Shown one piece after another: positions 19,420 through 30,870 of a stretch of 64,000 nucleotides of DNA; position 1 is the first letter of the stretch, and each line of letters starts with the position of its first letter. The position numbers were made by a program, and so were the translations under genes. Location of the stretch: assembly GCA_009103225.1 (NCBI GenBank), contig RHPI01001292.1, forward strand, positions 83,169 through 147,168, read 5' to 3'. This DNA is from Chlorokybus atmophyticus (taxonomy: Eukaryota > Streptophyta > Chlorokybophyceae > Chlorokybales > Chlorokybaceae). A model generated the notes under the pieces. That model was given only the letters and a program-made list of their open reading frames with translations. It searched no databases and was not told where the DNA came from.

Positions 19420-22400
19420 ATGGCAGAAGATGAAGGCTCCAGTGTCAGGTTGTCGGTGGCACCTCCGGACCTGGAGAACTATAGCACATGGAGCATAAAG
19501 ATGAAGACGCTCCTAAAGCACAAGGGTTTGTGGAAGTATGCCGATCCCAACGGTGACGCACCTGTAGAGGGTACGCAGAGGTTGTGGTTGGGGAAGAGTG
19601 AAAAGGCACTTGCATTGCTATGCTTGAACGTGAAGGATTACCATCTTGTAATGCTTGATGAGTGTGAGCATGCCTAGGAAGCGTGGCAAAAGCTGGCAGA
19701 CACATTCAAAGCAAGCAACAATGCAAGGAAGCTGCAGCTGAGAAGGCAGCTGAACGCGCTGAAGAAGGAGTCAGCGGAGCGTATCTCTAAGTACGCGGGA
19801 CGAGCAAGGGAGCTGTGGAAAGACCTCACTTCGATAGGCCACGAGGTGAAGGAGGTGGATCTGGTTTGGGCTATCCTCTCCGGTCTCCCTGAGGAGTACG
19901 ACATGGTGGTGACCGTGCTTGAGACGCAAAGGGAAGAACTCAAGCTCAATGTGGTGCTGCCCATGCTGCTTCAACAAGAAGAGAAGACAGGCAGGAGAAG
20001 GGATGAAGCAAATTCGGTGGCGTTTGCTGCTTCAAGCTCAAAGAAAGGAAGTCAGGGTGGAGGAGGAGGCTCGTACAATGGTGGCAACAGGAAGGGGAAG
20101 GACCACAAGAAGACCCTCAAGTGTCATCATTGTGGGAAGAAGGGCCACTTCAAGATGGAGTGCCGGCTGTGGTTAGTGGAGCAAGAGAAGGCGAAGGGTG
20201 GCGGACACGACAACAAGGGTGAGAAACCCATTGCGTTTACATCTGCATCGTCAAGATCTGCAACTGCTTGGGTGCTGGACTTCGGGTGCAACAAGCATCT
20301 CACTTTTGACAAGGAGCAGTTCCAGAGCTACAGGCTTATTGACAAGCCTGTCATGGTCACATTTGGGAGCAGTGAGGAAGCAGCCATTAGCATGGGGGAC
20401 GTCCACCTCAACTGCAGTGTTGACGGAGCGGAGAGGCAAGTGTGCTTGCGCAATGTGTTACATGTTCCCCGAGCAGTTGTTAGTCTAGTCTCAGTGCGTG
20501 CTGCTGCAAGAGCTGGGGCTACGACTGTATTTAAGGGAGACCATGGGCGTGTATTCTTTGATGGGGTCGTGTACATGATTGCCAAAGATTATGGAGGAGG
20601 AGAGTATCATGTGAAGCTTGCTATAGTGCAAGCGTATACTGCATCGACCAAAGAGTCTGCAGCGCAGGTGGCATCGACGATTTGGACATCTCGGCTACGA
20701 TAACCTCACCAGGCTGGTGAAGGAAGACATGGTGGTTGGCATCAACATCAAGCCGGAGGAGTTCAAAACCATGCAAGAGGTGTTGTGTGAACCCTGTGTG
20801 CTAGCGAAGCAACGAAGACTGCCATTCCCAGCATCACAGAGTGTGACAACCAAGCCTCTGCAACTGGTACACTCTGATGTATGCGGACCACTGCCTGTTG
20901 CAACTGCTGAAGGGTACAGGTAATCTTGTACATTCTTGGATGACTATAGCAAGGTTGCGGTGGTGGTGCCCCTGCATTTAAAGTCGGAAGTGTCGGCACA
21001 GCTCAAGAAGGTACTCAACCTACTGAAGAAACAGTCAGAAGAGAAGGTGGTGACAGTGCGATCAGATAGAGGTGGAGAATACATCAGCAAGGAGCTAAAG
21101 ACCTGGTTGACCGAGCACGGGATCACGCACCAATACACGGCACCCTACACCCCGCAGCAGAACGGAGCAGCTGAGAGGCTGAACAGAACCCTGTTGGAGA
21201 AAGTTAAAGCAATGCTGGTGGACGCAAAAATGCAAGACCATAGGTGGGGAGATGCACTGCTTACTGCAGCGTATGTGCGCAATCGCTCACCGGAAGCATC
21301 TCAAGCAAAGACACTGTGGGAGCTTTTCACCAAGCAAAGGCCAGACATCTCTATATTGAGGGTTTTCGGCTCTACAGCGTATGTTCTTATCCCCAAGCAA
21401 CTGCAAAAGAAGCTGGCGCCCAAGAGACAAAAAGGGCGTGTTTGTTGGCTATGAGTACAACTCAAAGGCCTACCGCGTGCTGCTGGAAGACAACAAGGTG
21501 GTGGTGAGTAGGCATGTGATGTTTATGGAGGAAGGCATCACAGGTGCTGTCCCAGAGGTTGTTGTTGTTAAGGAGGAGGAGGACCCCCACATGGAGGAGT
21601 CACCATTCAACAACATTCCGCACCCAAAGGACCCAACTACAGATACCAACCATCAGTCTCAGCAACAAGCATTGGAGGAAGAAGCTGTGGAGGTCCAGGA
21701 GGAGCCCATGTACATGCTGAGGAGCGCAAGACCTGAGGAAGGACGCTGCAAAAGCTTGGCAGCATTAACCAAGGAGGAGGAGCCTACCACATATGAGGAG
21801 GCAATGATAGCCTTAGACACAGAGCTATGGCAGCATGCGATGGACGAGGAGATAGCATCCTTGCACGCCAACGGCGCATGGAGGCTGGAGAAGGTCCCAC
21901 CTGAAGTGAAGCCCTTACCAGTGAAGTGGGTGTACAAGATCAAGCACGATGGGCAAGGCCGCATCGAGAGACACAAGGTACAATTGGTGGTGAAGGGGTA
22001 CTTGCAGCAAGAGGGCATTGACTTCGATGAGGTGTTCGCCCCTGCTAGTAAGCTTGTAACCTTTCGCACCATGTTTGCACTTGTGGTAGCTGAAGATTGG
22101 GAGCTACACCACTTGGATGTGAAGACTGCATTCCTCTACGGAGAGTTGGAGGAGGAGATCTACATGCAGCAACCCAAGGGCTATGAGGAGGGAGGACCAG
22201 GCACTGCTTGCAGACTTGTAAAGGCATTGTACGGGCTCAAGCAAGCGCCAAGAGTATGGCACATCCGGCTCACCAAGAAGTTGGAGAAAATTGGCTTCAC
22301 ACCTTCTGAAGCTGATCCTGGACTCTTCACGCACAAGGAGAAGAAAATCTGGCTGTTGGTCTACGTCGATGACATCATGGCTGCTGCGAAGAAGCTGAAG

Positions 22401-23321
22401 GAGGAGGAGGTGAAGACATCTCTCAAGTCTGCCTTCGACATGAGGGACTTGGGAGAGGCAAAGTTGTTTTTTAGCATGGTGATCGAGAGAAACAGGGACA
22501 CTAAGACAGTCAAGATTAGCCAGGAGTTGATGGCGCAATGGATTGTGGAGAAGTTTGGAATGGGAGACGTCAAAGGCAAGGTAATACCCATGTCCGTGGG
22601 AGCCAAGCTGCAGCGAGCAATGAGTGAGACAGAGAACCTCGACAGGAGCAAGTTCCCTTACACTGAGTTGGTTTGGAGCATGCTTTACATGTTTGTGAGC
22701 ACTAGACCAGACATCGCACATGCTGTGGGAGTGCTTGCACGATACGTGTCAGCACCCACCATGGAGCATTGGAGAGCTGCAAAGGAGTTGCTGCGTTATG
22801 TGATGGGGAGCACAAGCGTGGGCATTCACTTTTGAGAGGGAGCTGGTGCTTGAGACAAAGAGTTGGAGGGCTACTGTGACGCTGACTACGCTGGGGACCT
22901 CGACACGAGGAGGTCAACTACTGGCTACGCGTTCCTGATAAATGGTGGAATTGTTAGCTAGATCGGTAGGATGCAACCTACCGTGGCTGCCTCGGCAGCA
23001 GAGGCGGAGTACATGGCTGCCTCATCGGCAGTAAAGGAGGCATTGTGGTTGAAGAAGCTGAAGGCGGACTTATGCTACCGTGCAAGCTGCATCAGCATCA
23101 ACTGCAACAACCAAGGCGCAATCAAGCTGCTAAAGCATCCGATTGCTTCAGTCCGGTCAAAGCACATTGACGTGATTCACCACTTCGTGCGCGAGCGTGT
23201 GGCAAGGAAGGAGGTGGCGTTCAAGTACTGCAACACGGAGGAGATGCTGGCTGACTGCATGACCAAGCCTTTGGTGACGAAGAAGTTCCATGACTGCACT
23301 AGAGGACTTGGAGTCTACTAA
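19420..23321 (+). pseudogene. gamma gag-pol polyprotein (degraded)
   Basis: ATG 19420 opens a copia gag (PPDLENYSTWSIKMKTLLKH) with TAG at 19675. The nucleocapsid knuckle CHHCGKKGHFKMEC lies near 20127. The protease motif reads AWVLDFGCNKHLT, where copia has D-S-G. Integrase follows (GYDNLTRLVKED; CEPCVLAKQRRLPF; VVTVRSDRGGEY; YTPQQNGAAERLNRTLLEKV), with a frame change near 20690 and TAA at 20921. RT (VKWVYKIKHDGQGRIERHK; LVYVDDIMAAAKK) is in a 484-codon frame, 21381-22835, reached by a frameshift near 21430. RNase H ([40 protein letters not shown]) follows another frameshift and a TAG at 22959. It ends at TAA 23319-23321, just before the 3' LTR. Confidence 0.93.
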
Positions 23322-23337
23322 GCTGCCTGCGTGGGAG

Positions 23338-23844
23338 TGTTAGCATGAGCATGTCTTGCACACTGCTTAGTCCAGTCAGCTTGTACATTGGCTAAGGCAT
23401 GAGCCTTAGAGATACTGCTACTAGTAAGAGCTGATATCAATCAGTCATGCGTCTGTAGCAGATATCGAGTCCACTACGCGGAGTATGACCAAGCAGGAGA
23501 CTCCGGACTTGCTCATGAGGCTGGCGCAGCCTGACGCAGCCAACGCCTTGGGAGAACGGCGAGAACTCCGCGTATACTTAGCCTTAGGAGGCGTGGCTTA
23601 GCTTGTTGAAAAGCTTTGGCTGTAAGCTAGACAACCAAGCTTACATATTGGCAATCCGCTGAGTATAGCTCACGCGTTGCTTGCTAAAGTAGACATGTGT
23701 AGTCTGGCTGGTATAAAGGCCAACAGAATTAACAAGTTGTTGGTTCGGGTGAAACCCCTTTGCAAGCCTTGTGTGCACGCCTTTTGTGTATGTTCTGATA
23801 CATGTGTATGTTGTAGTTGGCCAGCGCTAGCTCAGTGTTCAACA
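23338..23844 (+). repeat. gamma 3' LTR
   Basis: 507 bp with nine differences from the 5' copy. It is preceded by the purine-rich GTGGGAG (23331-23337), the likely polypurine tract, and followed by the GTTCC duplication. Confidence 0.95.
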
Positions 23845-25468
23845 GTTCCAACGCCCTTGCTTGGTCAGCAACAGTTGCTTGCCCTAGCTGTGTGACTGTG
23901 GTTGGTGTTGGTGGCACCATGGCAAATGCAGTGGAGATGCCGGCGACATCTGACGGCCCCAAAGGTTGCACTGCAGCGGCGCGTGCTTCTTCGCATGCCT
24001 GTCGGCGTGCGTCAACTTGCGCGGCTTGGTCCTGCCGAAAGTGCTGTGCCTATTCAAGAGCAGCGAACCGTTCTTGGTGACTTCCTTGTGTGAGTCTACG
24101 GAGTGCCGGGTCAGCGCTCAGTGGCATGTTTGAGGTGGCCACCCCGAGGCCTTGCACTCAACAATGCTGAAGTCCGAGCGGGTCCAGCGGTGAGGGCTCA
24201 AAGTCAATCTGTTGCGCTGGCATTGGTTGACGTGACCGGCTAAGTGCGTTTGGCAGCCTCGCATGCAGCGCAAGAAAAACCCGAATTGCTAGCTCCAACA
24301 GAGCAGGGCGCCGGTAAGTAACCCTGAAGAGGTGATCTCTCATTTTGGGAGCCGTGCCAGCTAGAATCTCATCTTTCAACTGTTGTAAGTTGCGCTCCGG
24401 CGGTGGATGGTATTCGAGCAGTGGTATCGGTAGGATGCGATCATCTCGCGCTACATGCGTTGTGCGTTGCCCCCCTGATGCGTACGCGATGGTGGTGCGT
24501 TCGATGTTGCGTAGAACGGACACCCAAGCGCGCTCTGCTAGCAATCCGCGTGGCACTTGTGACATCAGGGTGCGGAGGAGGGGCCGCGCGGACCCCTGAT
24601 GGTGTGGTGGCAGTGGCAGCAGCGGCACACAGAGGTGCGGCAACATCAACTGCAGCAAGAGTTGTGGCACCTGCATTATTCGTGGTAACGGAAGTTGCCG
24701 CTGTGAGCGTTGCAGCAGTCGTGACTGATGCAGTGTCCGCAGCTGTAGCGTGTGGTGCCAACACCACCAGTGCGTTTGTCAGCCATGGCTGCAGCAGCCT
24801 CAATGCCGGTCATCTTTGGCGCCAATGTGGTGCTAGGTGTATCCGCACTGGCGGCACATGTGGGTGTTGTTGTCGATGGTGTCATAGACGGGGTCATCCC
24901 AGCAAGGGTTGTGGCTGCCGAGCCAGCCCCACTTTTGGCTTCTAAAAATGCTGCTATTAACGATGCGCCAGCCTCTCTGCGCGCACGTTTTTATGGTTGG
25001 ACACGTGATGGCGGGGGTGTGTTTCTTTCACGTTTCGGTGCCATCAAGGCTCATCGGGCAGCGTAGCAGGCTTGGTAGTTTTGCTCCCTGTTTTCTTCCA
25101 GCTGAGCCACCCGTGCCATGAGGGCCGCGACTTGGTCGACAGCTGGCTGATGCTTTGACATCAGGAGCTCCAACGCGAGGGCGTCCCTCGGGTCCCTTGC
25201 GTTGTGGAGGGCGGTTTTTCCCTCTGTAGTCATTCTCCTCTTTTGAGTGCCGGCGTTGTTGTTGTTGGGGTTGTGGCCACCAGTGTTGTTGTAGCCAACA
25301 GCGTTGCTGTTGTTGTAGCCCCCGCTGTTGTTGTTGCGATAGCCACCAGCGCTGTTGCTGTTGTTGTAGCCAATAGAGGGCCGCAGCTCGCAGAATTTGA
25401 GTCAATATACTGCTTTTAGGAGGCCCGTCTTATGGCAATAGTCGCACAAGGTTGCCATTATCTTCGGT

Positions 25469-25510
25469 GCACTCCTTTTGGTAGTGCCCATGTCAACCAC
25501 ACCAATGGCA
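25469..25510 (-). pseudogene. beta1 nucleocapsid zinc knuckle, with a stop codon inside
   Basis: Minus-strand codons give C-H-W-C-G-stop-H-G-H-Y-Q-K-E-C, a C-x2-C-x4-H-x4-C knuckle in which one x is a TGA (25493-25495), one transition away from CGA (Arg). It is followed by an Asn/Gly-rich low-complexity linker (about 25380-25260) and a helical Gln/Ala/Glu-rich segment near 25130. Confidence 0.75.
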
Positions 25511-25927
25511 CAGTACTAGTGACAAGGGCAGCATAAGCTGACCAATTGTTGGTGCGCGTGACTGGAGCATCTTGACTACAGTTTCGTCGAGGGGGCTTAG
25601 CACTCGCGCTTGCTATGGGACGTGAGGCGCTTCGGTTGGTGTCCAACACTGCCTTCTCTCATACACCGCAGGCTTGTGAATGGCTTGTGCAGTCTCAAAA
25701 GCTTCCTTGAGGGTGTAGCCGAGGGGTCTGCTTTAGTTTAGTGTCAAGCGCGTCGACTCACTCAAGATGGGGTCGAACTCAGCCACGTACACCACTGCAG
25801 CTGCCTCCTCACTGACGACCTTGTAACAGGTGTCCTTCAGTAGTCCTTCCAACCGCAAATACAGCCGAAGACAGTCCTCGTTGGGCTTGCGTCGAAAGCG
25901 TCTCAACTCCTCCACCTTGCTGGTTGT

Positions 25928-26711
25928 CTAGCGCAGGAAGGTACGCCGCAGTGCCGCGTACAAGTCTTTGAGAGGAGAGCCCGACGTGATAGCACCAACG
26001 GTGATGGCTGGTGCGCGCAACGCCAACGAGTAAAGTGTAAAAAGGCTGCCTCCTTTTAGAGTATACGAACTCAGTGTTTGTGGTACTGGTGTCCCTGTTT
26101 TCAAAGCTGCAACTTGTTGTTCAGCTTGCTCAGCCTCAAGGATGGCAGCGGTGCGGTTAAACACTCTGGTCTGTCGGTTGGCCTTCTTGACCTCGACCTC
26201 TGCAGGTGTTAGCGAGGCAACAACCAGCTCGACTTCTTCGTCATCTGCCTGTTGCATAGCTGCGGCTAACGCCCCCCAGTGACTGAGGTTGGAGGGACCA
26301 TTGCTGCTGAGGCAGCAGCTGCTGGGCTATACGTCGGTGCAGGTGCTACAGTGCTAGCAAGCTCGCCATAGCCATCAACTCGATGCAGCTCAGCAACGGA
26401 CTTCCACAAATCGTGTGCCTCATAATTAAGGTACTGAGCCATGATATGGAATGACACCTCATCTGACCAGTCCTTGTTCTTGGGGGCTTGCTGTCGCATC
26501 TTGAAGTGGACCTTGATGATGAACTCGTCGAGTGGTGTGGTGCCCGCACGTCCGGGGAAGCGCAGGGAGTTGGTTGAGCTGAAAGGCGCCATTTCATCAT
26601 TGTCATTGTCCAAAGGAGGTGGAGAAGCTTAATGGCGAGGAGTGAAGTGGGAGGAGGTGAAGCCTGAGACGGGACGAGCGCCTCTGCTGCTACGGTAACT
26701 GCTTCCTTCAT
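25928..26711 (-). pseudogene. beta1 gag capsid region
   Basis: Minus-strand frames combine to a capsid-like segment (SLRFPGRAGTTPLDEFIIKV; DEVSFHIMAQYLNYEAHDLW) followed by a helical Ala/Glu-rich part (VFNRTAAILEAEQAEQQVAA). The layout of a retroviral-like capsid followed by a zinc knuckle 400 bp downstream suits gag. Frame changes occur at about 26265 and 25925. The start codon is probably at about 26711 or 26613. Confidence 0.7.
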
Positions 26712-27021
26712 TTGCTCATTCGTAGGTGAGGTTGGAGGCCGGGCTCCAGTTGCTGAGGTCCTCTTCGTCTATTGGCGAGAATGGGGTGGGCCTGCTTATA
26801 CAGCTGATGCGATAGTGAAAGGGTATAAAGGGTAGAGTGTTTGTGCTCTACGAAGTTATCTCCATGCTGCTACCACTCAACGCACGAGTGCTTCTGCGCA
26901 CTATGCGATGACAGTGATAATGATGCACGAGGATGTATCCAACTGCAAGCTGCACTTCTGATCTGCAGGATGCCACCATACTCAATGTAGCAAAAAGGGT
27001 GACACTGTGAGTCAACAAGCC

Positions 27022-27606
27022 ACTATCATGGGTAGTGCTGTTTACACAGTTCTTTGCATGAGTGGAAAATGTGTTACACTGTTAAGTAAGGTAAATGAGC
27101 AAGCAACACGTGAATGCTATGCTCTAACTGATGCCACACTGCAACTAAGCGCACCAAGCTCACAGCAATGACAAGCATAGTGCACACGAGCATGCACAGA
27201 CTCTCACGCGGGGAGGGGATTCTTGGTAACCGGGGCGGCATGTTCGTAGTTCAAGTCGCTTCACAAGCTCCTAGCTTTCTCACTCACAGTGCCACCATCC
27301 AATCCGGTGAACATTGCGACTACTTATACAAGTCAAATCAAGATCGTTCAGAACACAAGCTAACGGTCATATTGGGGCTATTCCCACAAGAAGTCTCCCT
27401 CGATATAGAACATAACATATAAGCTGAATTCACAACTGAATAGCTACGCGCAGTACCTGTGTAGGCTACCGTTACGAGCTAGTCTAAGGTCATGGTCTAG
27501 CTATTGGTCGATGACGCGCGCGGGCCGGTATGCTGTTAGCCCGAGCGGGGGTCTTGATGTAAGCATACCCGATGCAGGCTGGCACACGAGGACAATGGGC
27601 ATGACA
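27022..27606 (-). repeat. beta1 right terminal repeat (segment B)
   Basis: About 585 bp are similar along the whole length to 11221-11811, beginning CACTATCATGGGTAGTGCTG and ending GGGCATGACA next to the AAGG duplication. The expected segment A on its inner side (26.77-27.0 kb) is not recognisable beyond the shared TCAACAAGCC, so it is deleted or strongly diverged. The primer-binding site was not found. Confidence 0.8.
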
Positions 27607-29520
27607 AAGGAGGTCAAGTGGAGTTTGGGGGAGACACAACAAAGAGCCTTTGATGGCATTACGAATGCATCAATGATGCACTGGTGTTGCAAATGCCGGA
27701 CTTCTCTCAACCATTCGAGGTGGTAAGTGATGCTAGCTTGCACGGCACCGGAGCGGTGTTGTTGCAAGATGGACATCCCATAGCCTTCGAGTCACACAAG
27801 TTTAGTAACGCCAAGCGCAACTACACCACCACCGAGCAAGAGTTGCTTGAAGTAACAAACGCCTTGTGGAAATGGCGTCGTTACTTAAAGGAGGTGAAGT
27901 TCAGGGTTGTAACCAACCACAATCCCCTCATCTACCTTCCCCAACAACCAAGCTTGTCCTGTAGGCAAGCACGGTGGGCCGAGTTCCTAACACGCTTTGA
28001 CTTTAAATGGGAGTATAGGCCGGGGAGGATCACTGTTGCGGACCCTCTAAGTAGAGTGCCCGCCAAGCTGCCAAACCTTGGGAACAAAGCTATGACCATT
28101 GCGGTGGCGACAAGGTCACAAGCACAAGTAATGCCGAGACTTGAATGGGTTAAAGGGAGCAAGTTAGAGCCAACTAGCTTGGAAGCGAGGATAGCAAGTG
28201 CTTACCTCATAAACCGATGGTTCAAGACTTAGACAACTTCGAACTAGTGCAAGAAGGCAACTATTGGTACAAGGGTGAGGCGGTACTGGTGCCGGATGAT
28301 CGGGGCCTTCGAGTGGCGTGCATGAGCGAGATGCATGACCCTCGCTACCAAGGGCACTTCGGCATCAAAGAGACCATCAAGCTTGCGCAAAGAAGCTATT
28401 GGTGGCCTTAAATGACAAGTGACACCAAGGCATATGTGAAGACGTGTGACTCGTGTCAATGCAACAAGTCCACCAATGCATGCAAGAGTGGCTTGCTTGT
28501 ACCTCTACCCGTGCCCGATAACACGTGGGAGAGTGTGAGCATGAAGTTGATAATGAAGCTACAAAAGACAAAGCATGGCAACACGGCCATTGTTGTCTTC
28601 GTGGATGAGTTGAGCAAAATGGCTCGCTTCGCCGCATGTAATATGTAGATCAATGCGGTTGAGTTTGCTAGGTTGTTTATGACAAACGTGTTCAAGCTTC
28701 ATGGACCTTCGAAGGAGTTGGTCTTAAATAGAAATCCGAAATTCACAGGAGCATTTCGGAAGAGTGTGCATGAGACATTAGGGAATAAGCAATCCATGTC
28801 CACCGCATACCATCCTCAAAGTAACGGACAAATAGCGAGGATGGACAGAAACTTGGAACAAGCCTTGCGACACTACGTGTCGGCAAGCCAAGACAATTGG
28901 GATGAGCTACCAAATGTAGTGGAGTTTGGCATGAACTCGGCCTACCAAGAATTGGTGAAGGAGAGTCCCTTCTTCTTGAACTATGGCAAACATCCCTGTG
29001 CGCCTAGTGAAAAGGCTTTCGGCAAGAAGGCAAGGGCACCGACCGCGGGAGAGCTTTCCGCACTCAGGGCCACAATAAGTACTTTGCCGACAAGGATCGC
29101 CGGGTTGGTGTTGAGCAACAAGTGTTGCTTAGCACGAAAAACATTACGGTCAAGAGTCGGGGAAGCAAGAAGTTTCTACCCAAGTGGATTGGCCCTTTCG
29201 AGGTGCTTGATCCCATTGGCGCCGTGGCGTATATGCTTCGCCTCCTGGAGCACTTTAAGATACATGACGTGTTTCATGTATTGTTGCTAAGAGAGTACAA
29301 GAGTGATGGTAGAGTCCGACCCCACCTCTATCCGAGTTGGTGGATGGTGGGTGGGAGTATGAGGTAGAGGCGATATTGGCACGCCATCCTCGTGGTAACA
29401 ACCGTTCTTTCGAGTATCTCGTACAATGCAAGGGCTATGGTGCAGAACACAACTCATAGGTCTTAGAGAAGGACTGGGCAAATTTCCAAGAGTTGATGGA
29501 GAAATTCCTTGCAATTAATG
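27607..29520 (+). pseudogene. alpha pol, second part: RNase H, integrase, chromodomain
   Basis: The frame continues from 10968 after excision of beta1 (EVKWSLGETQQRAFDGI). RNase H spans 27680-28080 (VVSDASLHGTGAVL; NYTTTEQELLEV). Integrase spans about 28300-29100, with the zinc ligands H..H and CDSC and the core segments DELSKMARF and STAYHPQSNGQ; a stop at about 28410 interrupts it. The C-terminal segment (PKWIGPFEVLDP) is followed after a frame change by a chromodomain at 29352-29515 (WEYEVEAILARHPRG; FEYLVQCKGYG) with an in-frame TAG at 29457 where the family has Trp. The chromodomain marks alpha as a chromovirus. Confidence 0.9.
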
Positions 29521-29710
29521 GAGATTTAACCCAAGCCTAGCTACCCTCTATGTAGTTATAAGGCCCTTTAGAATGTGCACAAGACGTGTGCAACCCCAAG
29601 CCAAACCTATTAAGTAAGAGTGCACTCGCGAGAGGCACTCATGAAGGTTGGCCACCTTCGTGTCTCGTAGTTTCTCATACATAGTATGTGTCGGCGACCG
29701 TTACAAAGTA

Positions 29711-29722
29711 GGTGGGGAGGAG
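29711..29722 (+). promoter_or_regulatory. alpha polypurine tract
   Basis: GGTGGGGAGGAG directly precedes the TG of the 3' LTR, the expected plus-strand priming site. Confidence 0.85.
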
Positions 29723-30773
29723 TGTAACGCGGCTAGTAGTTATGCTCGAAGTGCTTGGACATATGTGAGATAGACAACCAACAAGCATGTATGCTTGCTG
29801 CTACAAGGTAGACATTAATGTGGAGCAGTTAGCCACCTATGTCCATATGGTAGATGTTGACATCTTATACGTGGTGTTTATCAGACGGACATTAATGTGG
29901 GCTGGTTAGCCACAAATGTTTAATATGTAGACGTGTCTATATTGTAGATAAAAACATCTCAGAAGAAAAGCATAGTTAATATCTAATACATGAGTGCAAA
30001 AATCTTACAGTTATTATCTTACAGTTATCATAGCTTCGATCTTGATACCAAAAGCACTTATGTCTGGAGAATACCAGAAGAGACAAGCATGGACATCACA
30101 CACAAAGGCGTGGATATCTTAGCAACGAATGTCCACATTGTAGAAGACACTGTGGATATTACACGTGCACTTATCCGGAAGGTGCCAGAAGAGGCAGATG
30201 CGTATATCGCACGGAAGTACGCTGGTATTGTAGACTGAAATACCGATATTTCAGAGATTGGTATACATAAACTGTGGCCACGACTGTATCCAATGGCCAA
30301 TACCATGAGATAATAGTATAATCTCATGGGTTGCTCATATACTTGGGGTAAGATATCCTTTAAGATGATTGATGTGAGCCTAGTAAGGGCAAGTGCAAGA
30401 GTGCTTGTCACAAGATGGTTGGCCGTCTTAGATTGCATTATGGTCCGAACGAGGCACCATTGGTGGAAACACCCACTACCCTTAAGTGACTAGATAAGGC
30501 AGTAGGCAAGGCATGGGAGACTTGGATCTACCTTGCCTTGGCGTGCTCGCTCGTGTGGGACTTCACGTGGGGTGTTCGGGTGAGAGGCCGTTCAAGGGGG
30601 TGCCAAAGCTCTTCAACCTCAAGGTTTGGACGTGTGTCCATATGTAGCACTTGTGTGTGTGAGTGTATACACGGTGTGAGGGTGCTTGCACATGTGTGTG
30701 AGTGCTTGCACGACGTAGAGTGCATAACCCTCATAGGTGAGAGCTAAGTGCTCAAGCCTAGGGTGGCGTTACA
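29723..30773 (+). repeat. alpha 3' LTR
   Basis: This 1051-bp LTR aligns along its length with 6719-7790, with many substitutions and a deletion near its 3' third. It ends GGCGTTACA and is followed by GGGGA, the second copy of the target-site duplication. Confidence 0.95.
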
Positions 30774-30799
30774 GGGGACTACACCCTCATGAAGAATTG

Positions 30800-30870
30800 T
30801 TTGCAATATGGTCCGTTATGTGGATGACATACTCATTCATTCCGAGATTTTAGGATATACATATCATATG
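30800..30870 (+). pseudogene. possible reverse-transcriptase relic beside alpha
   Basis: Just outside the alpha 3' LTR, one plus frame reads MVRYVDDILIHSEILG, a Ty3/gypsy-type RT catalytic motif. No further RT motif could be followed on either side of alpha with confidence, so alpha may have landed in an older, decayed retroelement, or this is chance. Confidence 0.35.

Larger units (their letters stand above)
18802..23844 (+). mobile_element. gamma: Ty1/copia element nested in beta1
   Basis: Two 507-bp LTRs (18802-19308, 23338-23844) differ at nine positions by my count, and GTTCC duplications flank the element (18797-18801, 23845-23849). The internal order gag, protease, integrase, RT, RNase H is diagnostic of Ty1/copia. 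LTR divergence of about 1.8% makes it the youngest layer of the nest, yet its coding region already has at least three stops and several frameshifts. Confidence 0.97.
10973..27606 (-). mobile_element. beta1: Ty3/gypsy element with methyltransferase and PHD finger, nested in alpha
   Basis: Termini TGTCGGG (10973) and GCATGACA (27606) are flanked by AAGG duplications at 10969-10972 and 27607-27610. Coding is on the minus strand and runs right to left: gag capsid (26.7-25.9 kb), zinc knuckle (25.5 kb), linker, a conserved unknown segment (18.8-18.5 kb), protease (17.2 kb), cytosine-5 methyltransferase (16.5-15.57 kb), RT (15.25-14.6 kb), RNase H, integrase (13.5-12.5 kb) and PHD finger (12.14-12.28 kb). 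Gamma interrupts it at 18802-23844. Without gamma it is about 11.6 kb, large for a Ty3/gypsy element, which fits extra domains. Numerous stops make it defective. Beta2 (54614 onward) is a diverged copy with the same layout. Confidence 0.92.
6719..30773 (+). mobile_element. alpha: Ty3/gypsy chromovirus, full length, interrupted by nested elements
   Basis: The element starts TGTAACG and ends CGTTACA, with 1072-bp and 1051-bp direct LTRs and a 5-bp target-site duplication GGGGA on both flanks (before 6719 and after 30773). Internal order is gag with zinc knuckle, protease, RT, RNase H, integrase and chromodomain, which is the Ty3/gypsy order. Its pol is split by beta1 at 10973-27606. Removing beta1 and one AAGG duplication restores the frame exactly (LTKLLSK joined to EVKWSLGETQQ). 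Several stops and frameshifts, a mutated RT catalytic site and visible LTR divergence show an old, non-autonomous copy. Without the nested DNA it would be about 7.4 kb. Confidence 0.95.

Noticed and set aside
23845-24160. Possible separate gene after the gamma 3' LTR
   Set aside because: Minus-strand frames here continue the beta1 gag-side polyprotein across the GTTCC duplication into 18.8 kb.
24345-25419. Plus-strand Val/Ala-rich frames across 24.3-25.4 kb
   Set aside because: They are antisense to the Asn/Gly/Gln-rich linker of beta1 gag, whose coding strand is minus.
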